Part shown: in pieces, positions 30,994 through 38,998 of the stretch
How positions within the stretch are numbered: the first letter of the stretch is position 1
Layout: every line of letters begins with the position of its first letter
DNA from: CAYJPA01 sp964371945
GTDB taxonomy: Bacteria > Chloroflexota > Chloroflexia > Thermomicrobiales > UBA6265
Assembly (NCBI GenBank): GCA_964371945.1
Contig: CAYJPA010000055.1
Coordinates: forward strand, 1 to 38,998
Length of the DNA: 38,998 bases
Direction: 5' to 3'
The notes under the pieces: model-generated
Databases searched by the model: none
Seen by the model: the letters and a program-made list of their open reading frames with translations, nothing else
What the model was told of the DNA's origin: nothing
Made by a program: the position numbers and the translations under genes

Positions 30994-32625
30994 TTACGGT
31001 CTCCTCCACGTGCGTTTGTCGTTCGCCATCAGGAGCTCCGCGTCTTCCGGCCCCCAGGTTCCCGCCTCGTACATCGGCAATGGATTCGATGAAGGCGCGT
31101 TTGCCCAGCCGTCGAGAATGCCTTGCATAAGTGTCCACGCCGCATCGATTTCATCATCGCGGGCGAAGAGTGTCGGGTCACCGAGCATCGCATCAAGCAA
31201 CAATCGAACATATGCGTCCGGACCGGCCTGGCCGAAGGAAGCGCCGTAGTCAAAGTCCATTCGCACGGGCTGCAATTTGGTGCCGGCGCCGGGAACCTTG
31301 GCAGCGACCCGAAGTGTGATGCCCTCGTCCGGCTGGATGCGCAGGGTCAGTACATTCGGCGGCAGATTGAGCCCTTCAGTCAGTTTGAACATGAGGTGCG
31401 GAACGCTCTTGAACTGGATCGCGATCTCCGTCACCCGGCGGGGTAAGCGCTTTCCGGTGCGGAGATAAAACGGAACGCCATTCCAGCGCCAGTTGTCGAT
31501 CTCGAGCTTCAACGCCACGAATGTCTCCGTGCGGGTATCGGTGAGGACGCCCTCTTCCTCACGGTAACCTGGAACATCGCTCCCGGCGATGAAGCCGGGG
31601 CTGTACTGACCGCGCACGACGTTGAGCGCGACGGCGTCGCCGCGGGGAGGAACGACCGATCGCAGCACCTTCACCTTTTCGTCGCGGAGCGCATCGCCGT
31701 TGAAGAGCGCCGGCGGTTCCATTGCGACGACCGAGAGGAGCTGCAGCATGTGGCTCTGCACCATGTCGCGCAGCGCACCGGCCTCTTCGTAATAGGTGGC
31801 GCGGTTCTCGACGCCAAGCGATTCGGCCACGGTGATCTGGATTTGATCGACGTAATGGCGGTTCCAAACCGGTTCGAACAGGATGTTGGCGAAGCGGAAG
31901 GCGAGCACGTTCTGCACGGTTTCTTTGCCGAGGTAGTGATCAATCCGGTAAACTTGGGATTCCGCGACGACCGCATTCAGCGCGGCATTGAGCTTGCGCG
32001 CGCTTGCGAGATCGTGGCCGAACGGTTTCTCGACCACGATCCGGGTCCAGCCCTCGGTTGGGTTGCTGTAGATCTCCTGTCGTTGCACCAGGTCGCTCTC
32101 GCCGAGAAATTGCACGATGTGCTCATAGAAGCTGGGGGGAGTGGCGAGGTAATAAAGCCGGTTTCCGTTCGCTCCCCGTTCCTTATCGACAAACGCGACG
32201 CGTTCGCTCAGCTTTTGGTACGTCGCTGGATCGTCAAAGTTGCCCTCGACATAGAAGAGTCCGCGGGCAAACGACTCCCATGAATCTTCGGAGACGGGTA
32301 CCGTCGCGTGCTCCTTGACCGCCTCCTTCATCTCGTTCTGGAAGTCGTCGTCGCTCCAGTCACGCCGCGAAACGCCGATGATCGAAAAGCCGGGAGGAAG
32401 GGGCGTGCGGACCGCGAGATCATAGAGCGATGGCATGAGCTTTCGGGAGGTCAGATCTCCCGAGACGCCGAAAATGACCATCACGCAGGGGGCCGGGGTG
32501 CGGTCTTGCTGCATTCCGAAACGCAGTGGATTGTTGGCGGATTGATCGCCGGCAATCCCGGAACGAACCATCGCGGTCGATGCTGCTTGATTGGTGGGTG
32601 GTTTGATCACGGGCGATTCGACCAT
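30994..32625 (-). CDS. zwf: Glucose-6-phosphate 1-dehydrogenase
   Basis: Oxidises glucose-6-phosphate with NAD(P)+ and opens the oxidative pentose phosphate branch. The 543-residue protein has the cofactor motif FGVSGDLTSRKL (about 52-63) and the catalytic RIDHYLGKE (about 228). The start is ATG 32623-32625, five bases after GAGGG; the frame is open to 32844 but that part overlaps gnd. The first 45 residues or so precede the conserved domain and look disordered. It is 44 bases from gnd and is followed after three bases by opcA. Confidence 0.96.
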   Translation of the reverse strand: MVESPVIKPPTNQAASTAMVRSGIAGDQSANNPLRFGMQQDRTPAPCVMVIFGVSGDLTSRKLMPSLYDLAVRTPLPPGFSIIGVSRRDWSDDDFQNEMKEAVKEHATVPVSEDSWESFARGLFYVEGNFDDPATYQKLSERVAFVDKERGANGNRLYYLATPPSFYEHIVQFLGESDLVQRQEIYSNPTEGWTRIVVEKPFGHDLASARKLNAALNAVVAESQVYRIDHYLGKETVQNVLAFRFANILFEPVWNRHYVDQIQITVAESLGVENRATYYEEAGALRDMVQSHMLQLLSVVAMEPPALFNGDALRDEKVKVLRSVVPPRGDAVALNVVRGQYSPGFIAGSDVPGYREEEGVLTDTRTETFVALKLEIDNWRWNGVPFYLRTGKRLPRRVTEIAIQFKSVPHLMFKLTEGLNLPPNVLTLRIQPDEGITLRVAAKVPGAGTKLQPVRMDFDYGASFGQAGPDAYVRLLLDAMLGDPTLFARDDEIDAAWTLMQGILDGWANAPSSNPLPMYEAGTWGPEDAELLMANDKRTWRRP

Positions 32626-32669
32626 GTTGGCCCTCGATTCGACTGTGAAGTGGATGCGAACAATGTTGC

Positions 32670-34163
32670 CTAGAGCTCGGTCGTCGTTCCGGTCGGCCAG
32701 TCTGTATGAAAAGTGCCTGGCTTGTCGATCCGCTTGTAGGTGTGCGCACCGAAGAAATCGCGTTGGGATTGGATCAGATTCGCGGGCAGGAATTCCTGGC
32801 GGTAGCTGTCGACATAGTCGAGCGCGGCGCTCAGCGCGGGACATGGGATCCCGAGCGCGCGCGCCAAACGCACCGCTTCACGGCAAGACGACGAAGCCGA
32901 GTTGATCGATTCGACCAGACCGGGCGCCAGGAGCAAGTTATCGAGCTGCGGATTCTCGGCGAACGCCTGCCGAATCGGGTCGAGGAGCTTCGCACGGATG
33001 ATGCACCCGCCCTTCCAGATCCGAGCAAGTTCTGAAAGGTTCAGTCCATACCCGTAGGTCTCGGATGCTGCCCGCAGAAGCGCCATTCCCTGGGCGTACG
33101 AAGATACCTTTGCAAAATAGAGCGCATCTTCGAGTGCATCGATGATCGATTGCGTCTCGGTGCCCGCAAAGAGATCGCCTTCGATCTCCGGCCCCGTAAG
33201 CAACTTGCTTGCCGCAACACGTTTGGCTTTCATCGACGAGATCGACCGCGCAAAGACCGCGGCATCGATGACTGGAATCGGGGTGCCGAGGTCGAGCGCG
33301 TTCTGGCTCGTCCAGCGGCCCGTGCCTTTTTGTTCAGCGGCGTCCAGAATCTTGTCGACCAGCGGTTCGTTGGTTTCAGGATCGGCGAACGCGAGCACCT
33401 TGGCCGTGATCTCGATCAGGAACGATGAGAGCTTGCCTTCATTCCAACGAGCAAAGATCTCGGAGATTTGTGGCGCTTTCAACTTCAATCCGCGGCGCAT
33501 GATGTCGTAGGTTTCGGCAATCAATTGCATGTCGCCGTACTCGATCCCGTTGTGGACCATCTTCACGTAATGACCGGCGCTGCCGGGGCCGATGTGCGAA
33601 ACGCACGGCCCCGATTCGGTTTTCGCGGAGATCGCGACCAGCATCGGCTCGAGGATCTGGTAGGCGTTGGCGGGTCCGCCGGGCATGATGCTCGGGCCCC
33701 ACAACGCGCCCTCTTCGCCGCCGGAAACGCCCATGCCGACGAACATGTACGGCTTGCCGTCGCTCTCCTTGGCGCGTCGCTCGGTGTCTTGGAAGAAGGA
33801 GTTGCCGCCGTCGACGATGATGTCTCCCTCGTCAAGCAGGGGCGAGATCTCGTGAATGACCGCGTCGACCGGTACGCCGGCTTTGACCATCAAGATGATC
33901 CGCCGGGGCCGGTCGAGGGCCGCGACGAACTCGTCGATACTGAATGCAGGGACGACATCGAGACCAGGAGCGCGATTGGCCGTGAACTCGTCGGTGCGAC
34001 CGCGAGAGCGGTTGTAGACGGCGATCGGGAATCCGTTCCGTTCGATGTTGAGCGCCAGGTTCTCGCCCATGACCGCGAGACCGATCACGCCGACGTGTCG
34101 CCCCTTATCGGTTCCGATAGCCGTTGACCGGTTCGTTTCGCTCACAATCGCCATCCTGCTCAT
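32670..34163 (-). CDS. gnd: 6-phosphogluconate dehydrogenase, decarboxylating
   Basis: Converts 6-phosphogluconate to ribulose-5-phosphate, releasing CO2 and NAD(P)H. The 497-residue length and motifs match the long dimeric type: GLAVMGENLALNIERNGF near the N-terminus, VDGGNSFFQDTERR, GMGVSGGEEGALWGPSIMPGG, KMVHNGIEYGDMQLIAE, and a C-terminal HTYKRID. The start is uncertain. ATG 34161-34163 is preferred because a TACAAT -10 at 34194-34199 would begin transcription near 34187; an ATG nine bases further in is possible, and an upstream GTG at 34193 would lie at the transcript end. It is the first gene of the gnd-zwf-opcA-pgl-rpiA operon. Confidence 0.94.
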   Translation of the reverse strand: MSRMAIVSETNRSTAIGTDKGRHVGVIGLAVMGENLALNIERNGFPIAVYNRSRGRTDEFTANRAPGLDVVPAFSIDEFVAALDRPRRIILMVKAGVPVDAVIHEISPLLDEGDIIVDGGNSFFQDTERRAKESDGKPYMFVGMGVSGGEEGALWGPSIMPGGPANAYQILEPMLVAISAKTESGPCVSHIGPGSAGHYVKMVHNGIEYGDMQLIAETYDIMRRGLKLKAPQISEIFARWNEGKLSSFLIEITAKVLAFADPETNEPLVDKILDAAEQKGTGRWTSQNALDLGTPIPVIDAAVFARSISSMKAKRVAASKLLTGPEIEGDLFAGTETQSIIDALEDALYFAKVSSYAQGMALLRAASETYGYGLNLSELARIWKGGCIIRAKLLDPIRQAFAENPQLDNLLLAPGLVESINSASSSCREAVRLARALGIPCPALSAALDYVDSYRQEFLPANLIQSQRDFFGAHTYKRIDKPGTFHTDWPTGTTTEL

Positions 34164-34193
34164 CTCGCGGTCCCGCCGTTCAATCCGGTGCAC

Positions 34194-34199
34194 ATTGTA
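34194..34199 (-). promoter_or_regulatory. Candidate -10 (TACAAT) of the gnd-zwf-opcA-pgl-rpiA operon
   Basis: TACAAT on the minus strand, with no clear -35, lies 31 bases upstream of the preferred gnd start. Together with the terminator at 34275-34304 it marks a transcript boundary between tal and gnd. Confidence 0.35.
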
Positions 34200-34274
34200 C
34201 GCCTAGCGCCTCGCCGAGCCTCCTTTTTGGGGCTTCCCCATCATCGAGCTCAACCATTCCGCAATTGTGAACAA

Positions 34275-34304
34275 AGAATGGACGACCAAACGGCCGCCCA
34301 TTCT
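34275..34304 (-). terminator. Terminator after the tkt-tal pair
   Basis: On the minus strand a 13-bp stem, including two G-U pairs, encloses a four-base loop; AGAATGG and CCATTCT form its ends. CTTTGTTC follows. The hairpin begins 30 bases after the transaldolase stop. On the plus strand the G-U pairs become A-C mismatches, which supports a minus-strand role. Confidence 0.7.
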
Positions 34305-34334
34305 GATGCGAATCAACCCAACGATTTCAACCTG

Positions 34335-35465
34335 TTAGGCCAGTACAGCCTGCTTTTTGGCGACGCCATCCAGTAATGACTCGAACGATTTCACGAATGA
34401 AGCGATCCCTTCGGCCTCCAGTTGATCGGTGACGGCCTTGAAGTCGATGCCAGCCGCGGCGAGGTCGGACATGACCTTGTGCGCTTCGGCGTACCCGGAA
34501 TCGACGGTTCGTGAGGTCACACCGTGATCGAGGAAAGCCTCAATCGTTTTGCTCGGCATAGTATTAACCGTGTCCGGCCCGATCAGATTGTCGACGTAGA
34601 GCGTGTCCGAATAGTTGGCATTCTTGGTGCCGGTGCTCGCCCAAAGCGGCCGCTGAGGCCGCGCTCCGGCTGCCCGGAGTGCCGAGAATCCGTCGCCGTT
34701 GAAAATCTCCTCGAATTTCTCGTAGGCGAGCTTCGCATTGGCGACCGCGACCTTACCCTTCAGAGATGCCAGTTTCGATTTCTCAGCCTCGTTTGTATTG
34801 CCTGCGAGCTTCTCGTCAATCAACTTGTCGACCAGGGTGTCAACCCGGCTGACGAAGAACGAGGCGACCGAGGCGACGTGGTCCACTGAAAGACCGGCGG
34901 CGAGCCGGCGGCCCAACCCGGAAACGTACGCCAGTGCGACACGCTCGTAGGCGTCGAGTGAAAAGAGCAGGGTGATGTTGATATTGATGCCCTCGGAGAG
35001 CATCTCCTCGATCACCGGCAGGCCCTCGACCGTGCCAGGAATTTTTACCATCAGATTCGGACGGTTGACGGAGCGCCAAAGCCGCCGGACCTGGGTCCGA
35101 GTCGAATCGGCGTCGCGCGCGGCATCCGGTGAGACCTCGATCGAGCAGAAGCCGTCGCCACCGCTGCTTGATTCGTAAAGCGGGCTGAAGAGATCGCAGG
35201 CGTCGCGAATGTCGTCGATTTCCAGCGCTTCAAAGATCTCGATCGGCGGCAGATTGGCCTTGAGCAAATCGCCGATTTGTTGATCGTAGTCGGTGCCACT
35301 CGAAATGGCTTTTTCGAAGATGGTCGGGTTCGAGGTCAGACCGCGAATGCCGACCTCGTCGATGGTTGTTTTTAGCCCGCCGCTTCTGAGCATGCCGCGG
35401 GTGATGTCGTCTTGCCAGACGCTGGTTCCGAGGGCCGTTAGCGCCTCGACACGGGGATGAGCCAT
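34335..35465 (-). CDS. tal: Transaldolase
   Basis: Transfers dihydroxyacetone units between sedoheptulose-7-phosphate and glyceraldehyde-3-phosphate. The 376-residue protein carries the Schiff-base lysine in NLMVKIPGT (Lys141), LTSNPTIFEKAI (about 43-54), NITLLFSLDAYERVA and RPLWASTGTKN. The length and the SVDHVASVASFFVSRVDT stretch fit the long bacterial Tal type often encoded beside transketolase. ATG 35463-35465 has GGAG six bases upstream; the frame is open to 35699 but that part overlaps tkt. It begins 28 bases after the tkt stop. Confidence 0.95.
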   Translation of the reverse strand: MAHPRVEALTALGTSVWQDDITRGMLRSGGLKTTIDEVGIRGLTSNPTIFEKAISSGTDYDQQIGDLLKANLPPIEIFEALEIDDIRDACDLFSPLYESSSGGDGFCSIEVSPDAARDADSTRTQVRRLWRSVNRPNLMVKIPGTVEGLPVIEEMLSEGININITLLFSLDAYERVALAYVSGLGRRLAAGLSVDHVASVASFFVSRVDTLVDKLIDEKLAGNTNEAEKSKLASLKGKVAVANAKLAYEKFEEIFNGDGFSALRAAGARPQRPLWASTGTKNANYSDTLYVDNLIGPDTVNTMPSKTIEAFLDHGVTSRTVDSGYAEAHKVMSDLAAAGIDFKAVTDQLEAEGIASFVKSFESLLDGVAKKQAVLA

Positions 35466-35493
35466 GTTTTTCTCCTTCGTGATTGCTGGTGCG

Positions 35494-37629
35494 CTAAGAA
35501 TGCCCGCCGACCCCTTTGTCCTCGTTCCCAACGGTTTGGCCGCCGTTCGCCGGCGGCTCGATCTCATCCGCGAGCTCGTGCTTGCCGAGTAGGCGGAGCG
35601 CTTCGGAAGTGACGTGCTCCTTGGTGAAGCCGAAGCGCGCGAGCACTTTCGAGCCGGGTCCGGACGCGCCATAGGAGTCGATCCCGACGTGAAGGCCATT
35701 GCCCCCGGTGTACCGGCTCCAACCGGTCGTGACTCCGGCTTCGATCGAGAGCCGTGGCGTTCCGCCGGGGCCGAGCACCCCTGCGCGATACGACTCGGAT
35801 TGCCCTTCGAAGATCTCCCAGCTTGGCAGGCTGACGACCCTCGCGCTGATGCCGAGCTCGGCTAGTTTGGCCGCCGCCGATACCCCGAGCTGCACTTCCG
35901 AGCCCGTGCCGATCAAGACGATCTCCGGCTCGCCGGCGGAGTCGACCAGGACGTAACCGCCCTGATCAGCACTGCCGCTAGCATTGGATTGGTCGAGGAT
36001 TGGAAGATCCTGCCGGGAGAGAATCAGGGCCGTCGGCGAGTCATTTGTCAATGCCGCCCGCCAGGCCGATGCGGTCTCGTTGCCGTCCGCCGGCCGGATG
36101 ACGGTCAAATCCGGAATCAACCGGAGCGACATCACGTGCTCGACCGGCTCATGGGTCGGGCCATCCTCACCGACCGCGACACTGTCGTGCGTGAAGACCC
36201 AAATCGATCGCAGTTTCGAGAGCGCCGAGAGGCGAACCGCCGGCCGCATGTAATCGCTGAAGACCAGGAATGTGGCCCCGAATGGAATCACGCCACCATG
36301 CGCGGCCATGCCGTTGACCGCGCTGCCCATCGCGTGCTCGCGAATACCCCAGTGGATGTTGCGGCCGGCGTAACTGACGCCGCCGCCGAGCACGCCCTGC
36401 AGCTCCTCGCCGTCGCCGAGTGAGGTGGGGCCGAAATCGCCGGCGCCCTTCATCCCGGTGTTGGTCGAGGGATTGAGATCCGCCGAGCCGCCGATGAAGG
36501 TGGGAATCTTCGGGAAAAAGGCCTGGATGACGGCTTCGGATGCTTTACGCGTTGCGATGGGCTTGTCGCTGGACGACCACGACGGCAGGTCGGCATCCCA
36601 GCCGGCGGGCAATTCGCCGGCTGTCGCCTGGGTGAATTCGGCGGCCAGCTCGGGGAATGCTTCGGCGTATGCCTCGAATCTGAGCGTCCAGTCGGCTTGA
36701 GCTGCCTTGCCGCGAGCGATCGCCTGCCGGAAATGGGCGACCGACTCCTCCGGAAGATGGAACGCGGGCTCGACCGGCCAGCCGAGATTCTCCTTGGTGG
36801 CCTTGACCTCATCCGGACCCAGCGGCGAACCGTGCACGCCAGAGGTATTCTGCTTTTTCGGTGAGCCGAAGCCGATTACCGTTCGGGCCAGGATCAACGA
36901 GGGCCGGTTCGTGACCGAGCGAGACTCGTCGAGGGCGGCGCGAACTTCGTTGGTCTCCATGCCGTTGATCGACACGGTGTGCCAGCCCATGGCCCCGAAC
37001 CGCGCCGCGACATCCTCGGTAAACGAGACGTTCGCGGAGCCGGCGAGCGTGATCTGGTTTTGGTCATACAGGTAGGTCAACTTACCGAGCTTCAGGTGAC
37101 CGGCGAGCGATGCCGCCTCCATCGCGACGCCTTCCATCACATCGCCATCCGAGACGATCCCGAACGTGTGATGGTCGACGATCTCATGGCCCGGCCGGTT
37201 GTATTTGGCGGCGAGGAATGCCTCGGCGATCGCCATGCCGACGCCGTTAGCGAATCCCTGACCGAGCGGTCCGGTGGTGACTTCGACACCGGGAGCATGA
37301 CCGCGTTCCGGGTGACCGGGCGTCATCGAACCGAGCTGGCGGAAGTTCTTGACCTGGTCGAGTGGAAGATCGTAGCCGGTCAGGTGAAGCAGCGAATACA
37401 GCAGCGCGGAGCCATGACCGGCGGAGAGAACGAATCTGTCGCGATCCGGCCAGTGTGGATCGGTCGGGTTGTGCTTCAAATACTCGGTCCAGAGCACAAA
37501 GGCCATGGATGCCGCGCCCATCGGCAAGCCGGGATGTCCCGAGTTTGCCTGCTGCACGGCATCGACCGAGAGCATGCGGATCGTATTGATTGCGAGTGTT
37601 TCGAGGCGTTGATCGGTGGCAACTGCCAC
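35494..37629 (-). CDS. tkt: Transketolase
   Basis: A thiamine-diphosphate enzyme moving two-carbon units between sugar phosphates. The 711-residue protein has NSGHPGLPMGAASMA (about 30-44), GHGSALLYSLLHLTGY, the ThDP motif GDGDVMEG (in IVSDGDVMEGVAMEAA), GSADLNPST, and the active-site HEPVEH (in GPTHEPVEHVMSLRLIP). The start is GTG 37627-37629, seven bases after AGGAGG; the frame stays open to 37710 without a better site. It is co-transcribed with tal. No good -10 was found in the 168 bases upstream. Confidence 0.96.
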   Translation of the reverse strand: MAVATDQRLETLAINTIRMLSVDAVQQANSGHPGLPMGAASMAFVLWTEYLKHNPTDPHWPDRDRFVLSAGHGSALLYSLLHLTGYDLPLDQVKNFRQLGSMTPGHPERGHAPGVEVTTGPLGQGFANGVGMAIAEAFLAAKYNRPGHEIVDHHTFGIVSDGDVMEGVAMEAASLAGHLKLGKLTYLYDQNQITLAGSANVSFTEDVAARFGAMGWHTVSINGMETNEVRAALDESRSVTNRPSLILARTVIGFGSPKKQNTSGVHGSPLGPDEVKATKENLGWPVEPAFHLPEESVAHFRQAIARGKAAQADWTLRFEAYAEAFPELAAEFTQATAGELPAGWDADLPSWSSSDKPIATRKASEAVIQAFFPKIPTFIGGSADLNPSTNTGMKGAGDFGPTSLGDGEELQGVLGGGVSYAGRNIHWGIREHAMGSAVNGMAAHGGVIPFGATFLVFSDYMRPAVRLSALSKLRSIWVFTHDSVAVGEDGPTHEPVEHVMSLRLIPDLTVIRPADGNETASAWRAALTNDSPTALILSRQDLPILDQSNASGSADQGGYVLVDSAGEPEIVLIGTGSEVQLGVSAAAKLAELGISARVVSLPSWEIFEGQSESYRAGVLGPGGTPRLSIEAGVTTGWSRYTGGNGLHVGIDSYGASGPGSKVLARFGFTKEHVTSEALRLLGKHELADEIEPPANGGQTVGNEDKGVGGHS

Positions 37630-37797
37630 GGGCGAACCTCCTGATTGAATCTCTAGCTTATCGTCAGTCGTCACGTCGCGCGGGCAGCAGTGAAGCCGCT
37701 TTCGGCGCAATGACTAATGATGACATGCCTGTCCAATCGAAGGCAGTTGAAGCGACCAGCGAAGTTGAAAGCCTTATGAAATGACTTCGGTGGATCC

Positions 37798-38994
37798 CTA
37801 CACCGCGCCTTCCGCGTGCAGCCGCGAGATCGCGTAGTTGTTGTATCCAAGTTCGGACAGGATTTCGTCCGTGTGCTGACCAACCGATGGAATGGCATCC
37901 ATCCGGCCGTCGAAGCCTTCGAGCGTCATCGGCGGCAACAACCCCTGGAGCGGACCCACCGGCGATTCGACCTCCCGCCACCGATCCCGGCCTTTGAGCT
38001 GCGGATGCTTCACGAATTGATCGACCTCGTTCAGATCGCCGTACGGCACATCCGCCGCTTCGAGCCGTTGCGTCACCTCGGCCCGGTCGAACGCGGCCAG
38101 CGCCTGCTCGATCAGCGATTCGAGCTCCCCACGATTGATTCTTCGTTGTGGAGAAGAGTTGAAGCGCTCGTCGGCGACCCATTCCGGGTGCTCGCAGACA
38201 ACCGAGCAGAAGTTCGCCCATTGCGCTTCTGTTTGCACGGCGAGCAGCACCGCCTGCCCATCGCCGCAGCGATAGGAACCGTACGGAACGACGGTGGCAT
38301 GACGAACGCCGGCTCTCGCGGGCGGCGTGCCGCCGTACATCGTGTAGTAAGCGGGATAGCCCATCCATTCCGACAGCGCATCAAAGAGCGAGGTTTCGAC
38401 CAGGCGACCCTGACCGCTCGCTTGCCGTTCGTGGAGCGCCGCTAGCGTGCTCATCGCGCCATACACGCCTGCACCGACATCGCCGACCGAGATTCCGACC
38501 TTGGCCAGGTCGTCGCCGTTGCCGGTGGTGGCGATCACGCCGGTTTCGCCCTGCAGGAGAAGGTCGAATGCCTTGCGCTGCTCGTACGGTCCGCCCGATC
38601 CGTAGCCGGAGATCGAACAGATCACGAGGGCCGGAAACCGATTGCGTAACTCAGCGGGAGCAAGTCCGAGCCGGTCGATCGCGCCGGGACCAAGATTCTG
38701 GACGAGCACGTCCGATTTTTCGATCAACCGCGTCAGGATCTCGTTGGCCGATTCATGTTTGAGGTCGAGCGTGAGCGATCGCTTACCCCGGTTGAGCCAG
38801 ACGAAGTAGGACGACATGCCTTTGACTGACTGATCGTAGCCTCGCGCGAAGTCGCCACCGCCCGGCCGTTCGATCTTGATCACATCGGCGCCGAGGTCGG
38901 CAAGATGTCGCGTGCAAAGCGGTCCGGCAACGGCTAACTCCAGCGCCAGCACCCGGATTCCAGCCAGCGGTCCCTTCGGATTGAAGTCGGTCAT
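37798..38994 (-). CDS. Class III CoA-transferase (CaiB/BaiF family)
   Basis: Transfers CoA between acyl groups. The 398-residue protein has VLALELAVAGPLCTRHLADLGADVIKIE near the start and GDVGAGVYGAM with the likely catalytic aspartate (Asp172, equivalent to Asp169 of formyl-CoA transferase). YGDLNEVDQF and the C-terminal QHTDEILSELGY are further family strings. The ATG at 38992-38994 is only four bases inside the window, so the gene is complete but its upstream context is not visible. Substrate, such as succinyl- or formyl-CoA, is unknown; no acyl-CoA dehydrogenase or racemase lies on the visible side. Confidence 0.92.
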   Translation of the reverse strand: MTDFNPKGPLAGIRVLALELAVAGPLCTRHLADLGADVIKIERPGGGDFARGYDQSVKGMSSYFVWLNRGKRSLTLDLKHESANEILTRLIEKSDVLVQNLGPGAIDRLGLAPAELRNRFPALVICSISGYGSGGPYEQRKAFDLLLQGETGVIATTGNGDDLAKVGISVGDVGAGVYGAMSTLAALHERQASGQGRLVETSLFDALSEWMGYPAYYTMYGGTPPARAGVRHATVVPYGSYRCGDGQAVLLAVQTEAQWANFCSVVCEHPEWVADERFNSSPQRRINRGELESLIEQALAAFDRAEVTQRLEAADVPYGDLNEVDQFVKHPQLKGRDRWREVESPVGPLQGLLPPMTLEGFDGRMDAIPSVGQHTDEILSELGYNNYAISRLHAEGAV

Positions 38995-38998
38995 CGTC

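Noticed and set aside
37741..37797. CGAAGT...ACTTCG hairpin after the CoA-transferase gene as a terminator
   Set aside because: The stem is only six bases with an 18-base loop, too weak to call.

Overview
The window looks like a chromosomal stretch of a GC-rich, non-proteobacterial bacterium, most probably a member of the Chloroflexota close to Thermomicrobia. This rests on gene content and style: a pentose-phosphate cluster that includes OpcA, secreted proteins with Thr-Pro linkers, GTG and TTG starts behind strong AGGAGG sites, and short GC-rich hairpins between genes. It is inference from gene content, not from a marker phylogeny. No rRNA, tRNA, CRISPR array, prophage or insertion sequence was recognised. 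Nearly all of the window is ordinary core or metabolic coding sequence.

Layout. 1-743 (-) is the truncated primary sigma factor. 1205-1591 (-) is an A-type Fe-S carrier, divergent from a small conserved protein at 1879-2262 (+) that has a LexA-like palindrome upstream. 2259-5462 (-) holds a polysaccharide deacetylase-family enzyme and an unusual rubredoxin / GltD-type / two-[4Fe-4S] fusion oxidoreductase. 5613-6148 (-) is a gene graveyard: an ECF sigma factor remnant with frameshifts runs directly into the C-terminal end of a cupredoxin. 6258-7614 holds an orphan YlmA-type ABC ATPase and a convergent protein of unknown function. 7953-10889 (+) is a three-GAF GGDEF/HD-GYP protein. 10945-15910 (+) is a compact MoxR - DUF58 - DUF4129 membrane protein - HemW operon.

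16022-19887 (-) is a MacB/LolCDE-type ABC ATPase and large FtsX-like permease. It diverges from an amidase (20185-21603, +), and a PHO-box-like direct repeat lies between them. MutS (21681-24386, -) diverges from a YCII-domain protein (24548-24823, +). Two secreted proteins follow on the minus strand: a CAP/SCP-domain protein with Thr-Pro linkers and a PQQ-type beta-propeller.

28226-37629 (-) is an almost complete pentose phosphate pathway: tkt and tal form one tight pair closed by a terminator, and gnd-zwf-opcA-pgl-rpiA form a second tight operon that runs into the beta-propeller gene. Glucose-6-phosphate would be oxidised by Zwf (assisted by OpcA), Pgl and Gnd to ribulose-5-phosphate, then interconverted by RpiA, Tkt and Tal, yielding NADPH and sugar phosphates. 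The window ends with a class III CoA-transferase (37798-38994, -).

The most notable items are the fused pseudogene remnants at 5613-6148, the three-part redox fusion at 3372-5462, and three well-formed operator-like palindromes or repeats (CRP-like at 1065, LexA-like at 1807, PHO-box-like at 19979).
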